A program made the position numbers and the translations under genes. The notes under the pieces were generated by a model. It was not told where the DNA came from. It did not search any database and saw only the letters and a list, made by a program, of their open reading frames with translations. A DNA stretch of 64,000 nt, taken from positions 558,001 through 622,000 of the forward strand of contig NZ_JBHSYQ010000016.1 of assembly GCF_042662225.1 (NCBI RefSeq), read 5' to 3'. Of the stretch, positions 43,962 through 52,755 are shown in pieces (within the stretch, counting starts at the first letter, position 1; the number at the start of each line of letters is the position of its first letter). The DNA is from Nibribacter roseus. Lineage in GTDB: Bacteria > Bacteroidota > Bacteroidia > Cytophagales > Hymenobacteraceae.

Positions 43962-45371
43962 ATGCTTGTTTTAAAGTTTGGGGGCACCTCTGTAGCCAAC
44001 GCAGACGCCATTCGCCAATTAATCTCCATCATTCAGGGCAAAGATGCCGCTGAGAAAAAAATTGTAGTGGTATCGGCCATGTCTAAAGTGACCGATCTGC
44101 TCATTGGGCTCTATACCAAAGCTTCTAACAGAGATGCTTCTTACCTAGAGGAGTTGGAACGTTTGGAAGCAAAGCACATGGAGGCTATTGAGCAGCTAGT
44201 ACCCATGGGGCACCAGATTGACATCAAAGGCAAAATAAAAATGATATTCAGGGAGTTGGAAGATGTGTGCCGCGGCATTTTCCTGCTAGATGAACTTAGT
44301 GACAGCACCAAGGCCCGCATCATGTCTTACGGCGAACGCCTTTCGTCGAACATTGTGTCTGTGGCGTTTCAGCAACACGGTCTACCCAATGCTTTAGTAG
44401 ACAGCCGCGACTATATTCTTACTGATAACAATTACCTGAATGCCAAAGTTAACCTAGCGGTGACCAATAAAAACATGCAGGACAGTTTGCCACAAGACAA
44501 CCTCATTGTAGCACCTGGCTTTATCTCTCGCTCAGCTGACGGCAAAACCACTGTGCTGGGCCGTGGTGGCTCTGATTATACGGCTTCGCTTTACGCGGCC
44601 GCCCTGCAGGCCGACCTGCTTGAAATTTGGTCTGACGTGGACGGCATGTACACCACTGACCCGCGCAAGGCCACTGCTGCTTTCTCTATTGAAGAGTTAA
44701 GTTACGAAGAAGCCATGGAGCTGGCCTATTTCGGTGCCAAGGTTCTATACCCGCCTACCATTGCGCCGCTGGTGGCCGCTAAAATTCCGTTGGTGCTCAA
44801 AAACACCTTCAACCCTACCCATAAAGGCACGTTAATCTCCTCTTCCCCTGCCCCAACCAAGCAGAATGTGAAAGGTATTTCCTGTATTGACCACATTGCC
44901 ATACTTACTTTAAGCGGTAGCGGCATGGTGGGTGTACCGGGAGTGGCCATGCGTATGTTTAAAGCGGTGGCCCAGGAGAACATCAACATTTACTTTATCA
45001 CACAGTCTTCTTCTGAGCAGAGCATCACCATTGCCTTTGCCGAAAGCGACGCACCTAAAGCCGTTCAAGCCCTTACTAAAGAATTTGCCGATGACATAGC
45101 CCAGGAACTGCTTAACCCGGTGAATTTGGAAACGCCTATGAGTATTGTTGCCATTGTGGGCAACGGTATGATCCAACAACCGGGTATTGCCGGCAAAGCT
45201 TTCTCTTTATTAGGTGAAAATAATTTGAATATCAGGGCAATTGCACAGGGTGCCACAGAACGTATCATTTCTGTGGTATTAAGTACTGATGATGCTCATA
45301 AAGCGGTAAACCTGCTCCACGATCACTTTTTTGTTTCTGTACCCGCCTCAGCTCAGGCAACTTTAGCCTAA
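43962..45371 (+). CDS. lysC: Aspartate kinase
   Basis: 469 residues, monofunctional. It phosphorylates aspartate, the first step to lysine, methionine and threonine. The kinase domain opens MLVLKFGGTSVANADAIRQL, with APGFISRSADGKTTVLGRGG and SDYTASLYAAAL for ATP and substrate, and EIWSDVDGMYTTDPRK. Two ACT-type regulatory domains follow (from about residue 300: AILTLSGSGMVGVPGVAMRM and SIVAIVGNGMIQQPGIAGKA), so feedback inhibition by an end product is expected. There is no fused homoserine dehydrogenase, unlike E. coli ThrA. It is first of three genes with thrB and thrC and is preceded by the Thr/Ile leader. Confidence 0.94.
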   Translation: MLVLKFGGTSVANADAIRQLISIIQGKDAAEKKIVVVSAMSKVTDLLIGLYTKASNRDASYLEELERLEAKHMEAIEQLVPMGHQIDIKGKIKMIFRELEDVCRGIFLLDELSDSTKARIMSYGERLSSNIVSVAFQQHGLPNALVDSRDYILTDNNYLNAKVNLAVTNKNMQDSLPQDNLIVAPGFISRSADGKTTVLGRGGSDYTASLYAAALQADLLEIWSDVDGMYTTDPRKATAAFSIEELSYEEAMELAYFGAKVLYPPTIAPLVAAKIPLVLKNTFNPTHKGTLISSSPAPTKQNVKGISCIDHIAILTLSGSGMVGVPGVAMRMFKAVAQENINIYFITQSSSEQSITIAFAESDAPKAVQALTKEFADDIAQELLNPVNLETPMSIVAIVGNGMIQQPGIAGKAFSLLGENNLNIRAIAQGATERIISVVLSTDDAHKAVNLLHDHFFVSVPASAQATLA

Positions 45372-45375
45372 ACCA

Positions 45376-46338
45376 ATGGACAAGCAAGAAGAACAATTTG
45401 TAAAAGCCTACGCCCCCGCTACGGTAGCCAATGTCTGTTGCGGTTTTGACGTACTGGGTTTTGCCTTAGACGCTCCCGGCGATGAAGTCTGGGCCAGAAA
45501 GAAAGAAACCCCAGGCATTCTAATCTCAGCGGTAACCGGAGTAGAAGGACTTTCCGCTGATCCTACCCTGAATGTTATTGGCGTGGTGGCTCAGAAAATG
45601 CTGACAGACCTAAACTTAGAGCATGGTCTGGAACTGCAACTACACAAAGGTATGCCGGTGGGAAGTGGTTTGGGAAGTAGTGCCGCCAGTTCTGCCGCTG
45701 CCGCCTTTGCCGTAAATGCCTTGCTGGGCAATCCTTTCACCACTCAAGAACTGGTGGTATATGCCATGGAGGGAGAGCGCTTGGCCTCTGGATCGGCTCA
45801 CGCCGACAATGTGGCTCCTTCGCTTTTAGGTGGCTTTGTGCTGGTGCGGGGGTATGACCCACTAGATGTTATTCCCTTGGGCGTACCGCTTGATTTATAT
45901 GCCTCTGTGCTTTACCCGCAGATTGAGCTTAAAACTTCTCTCTCCCGCAGTATACTGAAGCAGGAAATTCCACTTAAAAAAGGTATAAAGCAGTGGGGCA
46001 ATTTGGCTGGTTTAATGGCTGGCCTGCTCATGAAGGATTATGGTCTTATAAGACGCAGCCTGCACGATGAGATTTTTGAGCCTGAACGGTCTGTTCTGAT
46101 CCCGCTGTTCAAACAAGTAAAAGATGCTGCTTTAAAGGCTGGTGCCCTAGGCTGTGGAATCTCGGGTTCGGGACCATCTATTTTTGCGCTTTCACCATCT
46201 GCTGAAGTGGCTCATGACATAAAGAATGCCATGGAGAAGGTCTATGCCGGAAGCGGTATAGAAACAAAATCGTATGTTTCGAAAGTACCCGAGCAAGGGG
46301 TACGCCTGGTGGAACAATCTATCTATCAAACAGTGTAA
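45376..46338 (+). CDS. thrB: Homoserine kinase (ThrB)
   Basis: 320 residues, GHMP kinase family. It phosphorylates homoserine in threonine synthesis. The GHMP ATP-binding motif is GMPVGSGLGSSAASSAAAAF. The N-terminal AYAPATVANVCCGFDVLGFA and the C-terminal GALGCGISGSGPSIFALS are characteristic. It starts 4 bp after the aspartokinase stop and ends 1 bp before the threonine synthase ATG, so the three genes are one operon. Confidence 0.95.
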   Translation: MDKQEEQFVKAYAPATVANVCCGFDVLGFALDAPGDEVWARKKETPGILISAVTGVEGLSADPTLNVIGVVAQKMLTDLNLEHGLELQLHKGMPVGSGLGSSAASSAAAAFAVNALLGNPFTTQELVVYAMEGERLASGSAHADNVAPSLLGGFVLVRGYDPLDVIPLGVPLDLYASVLYPQIELKTSLSRSILKQEIPLKKGIKQWGNLAGLMAGLLMKDYGLIRRSLHDEIFEPERSVLIPLFKQVKDAALKAGALGCGISGSGPSIFALSPSAEVAHDIKNAMEKVYAGSGIETKSYVSKVPEQGVRLVEQSIYQTV

Positions 46339-46339
46339 A

Positions 46340-47659
46340 ATGAACTACTACAGCACTAACAGACAAACGGCTGAGCACAGTTTTAAAGAGTCCGTCATCA
46401 AAGGTTTACCACAAGACAAAGGACTCTTTTTCCCGCAGGAAATACCTACCTTACCAGACACTTTCTTTTCCCAGTTGCCCGACCTTACACTTCCTGAGAT
46501 AGCTGCTCAGGTACTGGCACCATACGTCAGCGAAGACCTTGGAAAAGAGACCCTACAGCAAATCTGCCAGGAGGTTTTCACCTTTCCTATACCGCTGGTG
46601 GAAGTGGAGAAAGGAATTTATGCTTTGGAGTTGTTTCATGGCCCCACCTGCGCGTTTAAAGATGTGGGAGCACGGTTTATGTCAAGGTGCCTGCAGGCTT
46701 TCGCCGAGAAAGACAAACCTGTTACCGTGCTGGTAGCTACTTCCGGAGACACTGGTAGCGCCGTGGCAAATGGTTTTCTGGGGCTGGAGAATATTGACGT
46801 GGTAGTACTTTACCCACAGGGGGGCGTGAGCCCTATTCAGGAGATGCAGTTTACCACGCTGGGGCAGAACATAAGCGCCGTGGCCATTGAAGGAACGTTT
46901 GATGATTGCCAGGCACTGGTAAAGCAGGCTTTCTCTGACGAGACCCTGACGCAGGAGCAGAATCTTTCATCGGCTAACTCTATTAACGTGGCTCGTTGGC
47001 TTCCGCAGATGGTGTATTATTTCCACGCTTTCGGGCAATGGAAGAAGTTGAACCAAGATGTAACAGAACTGACCATTTCAGTACCGAGTGGCAATTTCGG
47101 CAATTTAGCAGCTGGCTTACTGGCCCGCAAAATGGGCTTACCCATCTCCTATTTCGTAGCCGCTACCAATTTAAACAAAATTGTACCAGATTATCTGGAG
47201 AGTGGCACTTACAAAACAGCCCCCTCTGTGTCCACCATTGCCAATGCTATGGACGTAGGAAGCCCTAACAATTTCCCCCGCATACAGGAGCTTTTTGGTC
47301 AACAGTTTGAAGCACTTACCGAGGTAGTAAAAGGCTTTTGGGCCGATGATGAGGAGATCAAAGGAACCATACGTCTGGTGTACCAAAACAACAACTATCT
47401 ATTAGACCCTCACGGCGCTATTGGTTACCTAAGCCTGAAGCAACTTCTGCCAGAACTAAAAACACAAGGCATCTTTTTAGAAACCGCCCACCCTGCTAAG
47501 TTCAAAGAAAGCATGGAAGAGGTACTGGGTCAGGAGGTGGCATTGCCTGAACAACTGCAGGCTTTCTTGGGCAGAACAAAGCAGGTAACCATTTTGCCAA
47601 ATGATTATGCTGGTTTGGCCATGCTGCTCCGGCAGAAAAATAAAGAGGGAACATTATAA
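46340..47659 (+). CDS. thrC: Threonine synthase (ThrC)
   Basis: 439 residues. The ATG at 46340 follows the thrB stop directly; an upstream in-frame TTG would overlap thrB and is rejected. It is a PLP enzyme converting O-phosphohomoserine to threonine. It opens MNYYSTNRQTAEHSFKESVI, has the PLP lysine in GPTCAFKDVGARFM, and the glycine-rich phosphate loop VATSGDTGSAVANGFLG; later SVPSGNFGNLAAGLLARKMG. Last gene of the operon. Confidence 0.95.
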   Translation: MNYYSTNRQTAEHSFKESVIKGLPQDKGLFFPQEIPTLPDTFFSQLPDLTLPEIAAQVLAPYVSEDLGKETLQQICQEVFTFPIPLVEVEKGIYALELFHGPTCAFKDVGARFMSRCLQAFAEKDKPVTVLVATSGDTGSAVANGFLGLENIDVVVLYPQGGVSPIQEMQFTTLGQNISAVAIEGTFDDCQALVKQAFSDETLTQEQNLSSANSINVARWLPQMVYYFHAFGQWKKLNQDVTELTISVPSGNFGNLAAGLLARKMGLPISYFVAATNLNKIVPDYLESGTYKTAPSVSTIANAMDVGSPNNFPRIQELFGQQFEALTEVVKGFWADDEEIKGTIRLVYQNNNYLLDPHGAIGYLSLKQLLPELKTQGIFLETAHPAKFKESMEEVLGQEVALPEQLQAFLGRTKQVTILPNDYAGLAMLLRQKNKEGTL

Positions 47660-47662
47660 TGC

Positions 47663-47703
47663 CTTGTTTTAGGTCTATTTTTCCAAAAGAAGGGGTAAAA
47701 CAG
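47663..47703. repeat. Dispersed 40-bp palindrome, copy 10
   Basis: CTTGTTTTAGGTC...AGGGGTAAAACAG, imperfect, a few bases after the thrC stop codon. Confidence 0.6.
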
Positions 47704-47711
47704 TATCTTTG
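47704..47711 (+). promoter_or_regulatory. Possible -7 element (TATCTTTG)
   Basis: Fits the Bacteroidota TAnnTTTG element and lies 25 bp upstream of the small gene at 47737. Confidence 0.4.
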
Positions 47712-47736
47712 AGTTTAGTTTTTAAGAGTAACGGAC

Positions 47737-47904
47737 ATGCCAGAAAGTAAGAGCGGAGAACGGAGTAGATTGTTGGTAATTGAAAGAGAATGGACAGAAG
47801 CAGAGAAAGAGTTTTATCGTTACTCACCCACGCCTAGAAAAAAGAAAAAGGAAACGAACTCAGCCAATTCTCAAGTTCAGACTTCCAGACACGTAAAAAT
47901 GTAA
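47737..47904 (+). CDS. Small basic hypothetical protein
   Basis: 55 residues, starting MPESKSGERSRLLVIEREWT and continuing with a lysine run near residue 35-38 (RKKKK). No family recognised. It has an ATG, a plausible promoter element upstream and sits between thrC and a strong terminator, so expression is believable. The highly charged composition suggests a soluble or nucleic-acid-binding product; that is a guess. The minus-strand frame opposite is built on the terminator palindrome and is not a gene. Confidence 0.45.
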   Translation: MPESKSGERSRLLVIEREWTEAEKEFYRYSPTPRKKKKETNSANSQVQTSRHVKM

Positions 47905-48070
47905 GGATCGAACCATACGTTTTAGATTGGAAGAGTCATTTGAAAATTTCGAAAATACGTTGGAATAAACGGCTGCTCCCTCAGCGAGACTGAAGAGCTC
48001 TTTAAATTTATTTCTCTCTGTTTGATGTTCAGGTAAAGCTTGAATGTGTTTTAGCCTTACTTTTTGAAAA

Positions 48071-48135
48071 TTAACCTTGAAACGGAAATCCCCGCTGCTC
48101 AGCAAGAACAGCGGGGATTTCCGTTTCAAGGTTAA
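48071..48135. terminator. Very long perfect hairpin between converging genes
   Basis: 27-bp perfect arms (TTAACCTTGAAACGGAAATC plus CCCGCTG, and complement) with an 11-base loop. It lies between the small plus-strand gene and folD on the minus strand, so it most likely ends transcription from both sides. The arm is unusually long for a terminator and could block readthrough RNA by forming double-stranded RNA. Confidence 0.75.
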
Positions 48136-48147
48136 GAGTAAGCAGAT

Positions 48148-49029
48148 TTAAGAGTAAATTTCTTTTTTAGCTGCTTTCAGAGTGTTCATCAGGAGCATGG
48201 AAATAGTCAATGGTCCTACCCCACCTGGCACTGGCGTAATGTAGCTGCACTTAGGAGCCACGTTGTCAAAATCTACGTCGCCGCGCAGTCGCCAGCCACG
48301 GGCACGCGATGCGTCTGTTACTCTCGTGGTTCCTACGTCAATCACTACTGCTCCTTCTTTGACCATATCTTCCGTGATTAAACCAGGTCTTCCAACGGCT
48401 ACAATTAAAATGTCTGCCTGGCGGGTGTGGTGCGCCAGATCAACGGTGTTGCGGTGGCAAATAGTTACCGTGGCCTCACCGGGAATAGTGCACTTGCTCA
48501 TCAAGATACTGATAGGCGTGCCTACAATGTTGCTTCTACCCACCACCACACAATGCTTGCCCTTGGTATCAATGTTGTACCGCTCCAGCAACTGCATGAT
48601 TCCGTACGGAGTAGCTGGCAGATAGGCAGGTAAACCCGCTACCATGTGCCCCACGTTAATTGGGTGGAAACCGTCTACATCTTTGCGGTAATCCATTACT
48701 TCCAATACACGGTCTGAGCTTATGTGCTTTGGCAATGGCAGCTGTACAATCAAACCATCTATCTCAGGGTTCTGGTTGATTTCTTTGATCTTGGTTAGCA
48801 GTTCCTCTTCTGTGACGTCATCTTCATAGTGCAGCAGAGTGGACTCAAAACCCACCCGCTCACAAGCCAGCACTTTGTTGTTCACGTACGTCATGGAGCC
48901 GCCGTCATGGCCTACCAGAATGGCTGCCAAATGTGGGGCTTTCCCGCCTTGCTCTTTTATTTTGGCCACTTCGGCCGCTATTTCACTCTGAATGGCTTCG
49001 GAAGTTTTTTTTCCGTCTAAAAGGGTCAT
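48148..49029 (-). CDS. folD: Methylenetetrahydrofolate dehydrogenase/cyclohydrolase (FolD)
   Basis: 293 residues, bifunctional folate enzyme in one-carbon metabolism. Signature segments are AAILVGHDGGSMTYVNNKVL (catalytic Lys region), DGLIVQLPLPKHISSDRVLE, KDVDGFHPINVGHM, VVVGRSNIVGTPISILMSK and TPVPGGVGPLTISMLLMNT. Length is normal. It is transcribed on its own in the same direction as lepA, from which it is separated by a terminator. Confidence 0.96.
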   Translation of the reverse strand: MTLLDGKKTSEAIQSEIAAEVAKIKEQGGKAPHLAAILVGHDGGSMTYVNNKVLACERVGFESTLLHYEDDVTEEELLTKIKEINQNPEIDGLIVQLPLPKHISSDRVLEVMDYRKDVDGFHPINVGHMVAGLPAYLPATPYGIMQLLERYNIDTKGKHCVVVGRSNIVGTPISILMSKCTIPGEATVTICHRNTVDLAHHTRQADILIVAVGRPGLITEDMVKEGAVVIDVGTTRVTDASRARGWRLRGDVDFDNVAPKCSYITPVPGGVGPLTISMLLMNTLKAAKKEIYS

Positions 49030-49081
49030 TCTTTTAATTAGAAATTATGAATTAGAAATTATGTATCATGTGGTGGAAAGG

Positions 49082-49114
49082 AAAAATAAAACCCGGCGCA
49101 AAAGGGCCGGGTTT
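49082..49114 (-). terminator. Intrinsic terminator after lepA
   Basis: AAACCCGGC / GCCGGGTTT stem with an 8-base loop; on the minus strand it is followed by a T-rich stretch. About 6 bp beyond the lepA stop codon. Confidence 0.85.
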
Positions 49115-49119
49115 CACGA

Positions 49120-50907
49120 TCAATCCAATTTAAGCACAGCCAAGAAGGCTTCTTGCGGAATCTCCACATTGCCAACCTGGCGCATGCGTTTTTTCCCTTT
49201 CTTCTGTTTTTCTAATAATTTACGCTTCCGGGATATATCACCGCCGTAGCATTTAGCCAATACGTTTTTACGCAAAGCCTTTACCGTTTCGCGGGCAATG
49301 ATTTTCTGACCTATGGCAGCCTGAATGGCTATTTCGAACATTTGGCGCGGCAGCAGCTCTCTTAGCTTTTCGCAGAGGCGCTTGCCCCAGTCATAGGCTT
49401 TGTCGCGGTGCACGATAGCGCTCAAAGCATCTACTTTCTCACCGTTCAGCATGATGTCCAGCTTTACCATGTGCGACTCACGGAACCCAATAAGCTCATA
49501 GTCAAGGGAAGCGTAGCCACGGCTTATGGTTTTGAGTTTGTCGAAGAAGTCAAACACAATCTCGGCCAGTGGCATTTCGAAAATAAGCTCCACGCGGTCT
49601 GAGGTCAGGAAGTTCTGCGCCTTTAGAATTCCGCGCTTATCCATACAAAGCGAGATTATAGGGCCAATGTATTCAGCCTTAGAAATGATCTGCGCTTTGA
49701 TGAAAGGCTCTTCAATGTGGTCTATAAAGTTAGGCTCAGGCATTTCAGAGGGGGCGCTCACGGCTATTTCACCCTCTTTGGTGGTGAATGCTTTAAACTG
49801 AACCGACGGTACCGTGGTGATAACCGTCATGTCAAACTCACGCTCCAGACGCTCCTGCACAATTTCCATGTGCAGCATGCCCAAGAACCCACAACGGAAC
49901 CCGAAACCCAACGCGGCCGATGTCTCCGGCTCCCACACCAACGAGGCATCATTCAGCTGCAGCTTTTCCATGGAAGAGCGCAGTTCTTCATATTCTGAGG
50001 TTTCCACCGGATAAATACCGGCAAACACCATGGGTTTCACTTCCTCAAAACCTTGTATCTGAACGGTGTTTGGGTTGGCGGCGTGGGTAATGGTATCTCC
50101 TACTTTTACTTCTTTGGCATTCTTGATGCCCGAGATCAAATAGCCCACGTTTCCGGCGCCCATTACCTCACGGGGCTCCTGGTTTAGCTTTAGTACGCCA
50201 ATTTCATCGGCCTCATATTGTTTGCCCGTGGCTATGAATTTTACCTTATCTCCCTTCCGGATGGTGCCGTTCATGATCCGGAAGTATACTTCAATACCAC
50301 GGTAAGAGTTGAACACCGAGTCAAAAATCAAGGCCTGCAAAGGAGCTTCCGGGTCTCCTTTAGGAGCCGGAATACGTTCACAGATAGCATTCAAAATGTT
50401 TTCTATACCAATTCCGGCTTTACCTGAAGCATGAATGATTTCTTCTCTTTCACAGCCGATCAGGTCAATGATCTGGTCACTTACCTCTTCAGGCATGGAG
50501 TGCGGCAGGTCAATCTTGTTCAAGACCGGAATAATCTCCAGATCGTTGCCTATGGCCAGGTACAGGTTAGAAATTGTTTGCGCCTCAATACCCTGGCTAG
50601 AATCTACAATCAACAAAGCACCCTCACAGGCTGCAATAGAACGAGATACTTCATAACTAAAATCGACGTGGCCTGGGGTGTCTATGAGGTTGAGCACATA
50701 GTCTTCCCCTTTATAATGGTAGTTCATCTGAATGGCGTGGCTCTTGATAGTGATGCCCCGCTCCCGCTCCAGATCCATGTTATCTAACAACTGGTGCTGC
50801 ATTTCCCGCTCGGCTACGGTCTGGGTAAACTCCAACAGACGGTCGGCCAGGGTACTCTTGCCGTGGTCAATATGCGCAATGATGCAAAAATTGCGGATGT
50901 TCTTCAT
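49120..50907 (-). CDS. lepA: Elongation factor 4 (LepA)
   Basis: 595 residues, translational GTPase that acts on stalled or misplaced ribosomes. GTPase motifs are AHIDHGKSTLADRLLEFTQT (G1), ERGITIKSHAI (G2), DTPGHVDFSYEV (G3) and NKIDLP (G4). The LepA-specific C-terminal domain ends with KVLAKCYGGDISRKRKLLEK-type sequence (here KNVLAKCYGGDISRKRKLLE) followed by KKGKKRMRQVGNVEIPQEAF. It is the last ordinary chromosomal gene before the cassette array and points away from it. Confidence 0.97.
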   Translation of the reverse strand: MKNIRNFCIIAHIDHGKSTLADRLLEFTQTVAEREMQHQLLDNMDLERERGITIKSHAIQMNYHYKGEDYVLNLIDTPGHVDFSYEVSRSIAACEGALLIVDSSQGIEAQTISNLYLAIGNDLEIIPVLNKIDLPHSMPEEVSDQIIDLIGCEREEIIHASGKAGIGIENILNAICERIPAPKGDPEAPLQALIFDSVFNSYRGIEVYFRIMNGTIRKGDKVKFIATGKQYEADEIGVLKLNQEPREVMGAGNVGYLISGIKNAKEVKVGDTITHAANPNTVQIQGFEEVKPMVFAGIYPVETSEYEELRSSMEKLQLNDASLVWEPETSAALGFGFRCGFLGMLHMEIVQERLEREFDMTVITTVPSVQFKAFTTKEGEIAVSAPSEMPEPNFIDHIEEPFIKAQIISKAEYIGPIISLCMDKRGILKAQNFLTSDRVELIFEMPLAEIVFDFFDKLKTISRGYASLDYELIGFRESHMVKLDIMLNGEKVDALSAIVHRDKAYDWGKRLCEKLRELLPRQMFEIAIQAAIGQKIIARETVKALRKNVLAKCYGGDISRKRKLLEKQKKGKKRMRQVGNVEIPQEAFLAVLKLD

Positions 50908-50994
50908 AGAATACGATTACAAAGACCAAAGATACAAAGAAAAGCGCGGTGGTGGAATGAGTTTCTGTTGGGCAATAAGACTTTTTCTGGCGAG

Positions 50995-51038
50995 CCTGGT
51001 GTTTTAAGGCCATTTTCTTAAAACCAGGTGAAAAACAG
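50995..51038. repeat. Dispersed 40-bp palindrome, copy 11
   Basis: CCTGGTGTTTTAAGG...CCAGGTGAAAAACAG, diverged copy upstream of lepA. Confidence 0.5.
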
Positions 51039-51089
51039 AATTCAAGAATACGGTAGGTTGCCTACCCTTTGGTTTTAACTAAGCACATT

Positions 51090-51140
51090 TATCCGTAAGC
51101 TATACGTATAATACGTTTATTTACGTATAGCTTACGGATA
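51090..51140. repeat. 19-bp inverted repeat at the array boundary
   Basis: Arms TATCCGTAAGCTATACGTA (51090-51108) and its exact complement (51122-51140) around 13 bases rich in TACGT. It is not one of the two dispersed families and was seen only once. Possible terminator or protein-binding site. Confidence 0.7.
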
Positions 51141-51384
51141 CGACCTCCCCTCTCACACTAATCTTCATTGGCATTTGTTCTGTTCTTAAGTGTAGTAAAT
51201 GCCTTTTTTAAGCTTTGAAAGGCATTTTCAATATTCTGTTGCAAACCTGTTGCCTAATATGTATATTGAATAAGTAAAGGCGGAACGCCCTGAAAAAAGA
51301 AACTGGATCAAAATGGAGGGCTCCACCTTCACATATAGTGCAGATAGTGGGAGCCCGACTCCTTTTAGCCGGTAGTTGCCAGCA

Positions 51385-52746
51385 ATGCAAAATATGATAG
51401 AGATTACAAAAAGAGCGGGTGACAGTTTGGGTTTCGTCAATAAAGTGGAGCGGATTATCCTCGACAGAGTTTTGCTATGGACACCTGATGAACTTTACAT
51501 AACCTGTATTGACAACTGGTTCGACGACAAATGGCTTAAATTCTCTGGCACGATAGTGCATGAAATATCTGTACACCGATTAGTAGATGTCACTCTGCCG
51601 CCTTTCCACCCAAACCGAGTAATTAGCAGCGACTATTACCTAAAACAAGAAAAGGGCTATTTAAGAAAAGAAGTAAAGGCCCCGCTTCACATTTATCAGA
51701 ACAGCACCAGCAATCTAAAGAGAAGAATCATCGACTTTTCCATGAACGGATTATTCATCTGGTACAGCGGGAACTCTGAATCAAACGGAACTGGAAGCAT
51801 AATGGGATACCTAGTGCAAGCTGACAATATATTTACCTTTTACTTGGCTCTTTCAAGCGATTTAGATTGGGGTGTGAAAAAGTCTATTGGTTTGACGGCT
51901 AAAGAGGCAAATTCTATATTGTTAAAAAAAACCAGCAACGTTATAAAAACACAGCTGGCAACATTGTATAAAAATCATGCTACGGCCGACGGCCTAGCAC
52001 GTTTTTTATACGAGGCCGTTGGGTGGTATAAAAAACAAATGAAAACAATAGGTGCCATACTTCTCTTAGGTCTTTCTGCCTGCATATCCCCTAAGCCTGG
52101 TGTTTGGCAGACTATGGATTTAGGTGAGTTCACCATTACTGTACCTAAGGGAAGCAAAGTACAATCACAGGAAAGCGTTGATTCCAATAGAGCAAAAATA
52201 ATTGGTGATGGGTTTGAATTTACCTTTGACTATGGCGCTTACTCCCCGAAGCTAACTCTATCACCTGAAGAGTACATTCAAATGGAAGAGTGGCATATGG
52301 ATGAATCATTTGGCCCCTTGTTCTCCATATTAAAACCAAGTCCAACTCTTGAATCTGTAGTAAAAAAGGATGACTCCACTTATTTAGCAACTTATAAGGC
52401 CAGAGAATGCATCAATAGTGATTCCTGTTCTTTGAATATAGACCGCGACCTCTACAGGCGATATTTTGCCATAAAAGATTCTACTTTGGAATATGAATTT
52501 CGACTACCTAAAGAGCTTTTACAGCATGATTTTACCGTATCAACCACAGATTCGACTTTCAAGAGGGTTTTCATTCCTAATGAACTGAATAAGCACGACG
52601 CAGGGGTGTACATGATAAACAGAAACAGCTGTATAGAAGACAATGAATACCATTGCTGGAAACAGTTAGCTTTATTTACAAGCGGCACAGTAAAGATTAG
52701 TAGAAGTGAATTAAAGGAAATACTGAATAGCGTAACACTAAAATAA
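51385..52746 (+). CDS. Cassette 1 hypothetical protein, frame continuing through the attC site into cassette 2
   Basis: The first cassette gene starts at 51385 (MQNMIEITKRAGDSLGFVNK) and reaches the recombination site at 51956-52024 without meeting a stop. The frame passes through the site (YKNHATADGLARFLYEAVGW) and joins the lipoprotein gene of cassette 2 in frame, giving a 453-residue open frame. Natural cassette 1 is therefore about 215 residues. It probably ended in another neighbour's sequence before, or it uses the attC as its C-terminus. The N-terminal part resembles nothing I know; it is soluble, with a short hydrophobic stretch near residue 145. Whether the fusion is translated as one chain is uncertain, since cassette 2 has its own start. 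Confidence 0.55.
   Translation: MQNMIEITKRAGDSLGFVNKVERIILDRVLLWTPDELYITCIDNWFDDKWLKFSGTIVHEISVHRLVDVTLPPFHPNRVISSDYYLKQEKGYLRKEVKAPLHIYQNSTSNLKRRIIDFSMNGLFIWYSGNSESNGTGSIMGYLVQADNIFTFYLALSSDLDWGVKKSIGLTAKEANSILLKKTSNVIKTQLATLYKNHATADGLARFLYEAVGWYKKQMKTIGAILLLGLSACISPKPGVWQTMDLGEFTITVPKGSKVQSQESVDSNRAKIIGDGFEFTFDYGAYSPKLTLSPEEYIQMEEWHMDESFGPLFSILKPSPTLESVVKKDDSTYLATYKARECINSDSCSLNIDRDLYRRYFAIKDSTLEYEFRLPKELLQHDFTVSTTDSTFKRVFIPNELNKHDAGVYMINRNSCIEDNEYHCWKQLALFTSGTVKISRSELKEILNSVTLK
51956..52024 (+). repeat. attC-like site A
   Basis: R'' TGGCAAC, inner box TATAAAAA / TTTTTATA, centre CGGCCGACGGCC, R' GTTGGGT. The last box complements the cassette 1 start at 51375-51383 over 9 bp. Confidence 0.85.
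52039..52746 (+). CDS. Cassette 2 lipoprotein
   Basis: 235 residues. ATG 21 bp after the unit boundary, in an A-rich context. Lipoprotein signal MKTIGAILLLGLSACISPKP with Cys in LSAC. The mature part is mixed alpha/beta (WQTMDLGEFTITVPKGSKVQ) and has three further pairs of cysteines. No family recognised. The same frame continues upstream into cassette 1, but the signal peptide shows where this gene really starts. Confidence 0.75.
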   Translation: MKTIGAILLLGLSACISPKPGVWQTMDLGEFTITVPKGSKVQSQESVDSNRAKIIGDGFEFTFDYGAYSPKLTLSPEEYIQMEEWHMDESFGPLFSILKPSPTLESVVKKDDSTYLATYKARECINSDSCSLNIDRDLYRRYFAIKDSTLEYEFRLPKELLQHDFTVSTTDSTFKRVFIPNELNKHDAGVYMINRNSCIEDNEYHCWKQLALFTSGTVKISRSELKEILNSVTLK

Positions 52747-52755
52747 TATTACACC

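Larger units (their letters stand above)
50908..51374. other. Boundary region between lepA and the cassette array
   Basis: About 470 bp with no gene. It holds palindrome copy 11, a 19-bp inverted repeat at 51090-51140, and an imperfect hairpin at about 51318-51358 (GGGCTCCAC / GTGGGAGCCC) about 17 bp before the first cassette boundary. No integrase gene is present. One of these structures could be a primary recombination site (attI-like) or a decayed attC. Confidence 0.5.

Noticed and set aside
47860..48129. Minus-strand gene of 89 codons next to folD
   Set aside because: Its N-terminal part is encoded by the terminator palindrome and it overlaps the small plus-strand gene.
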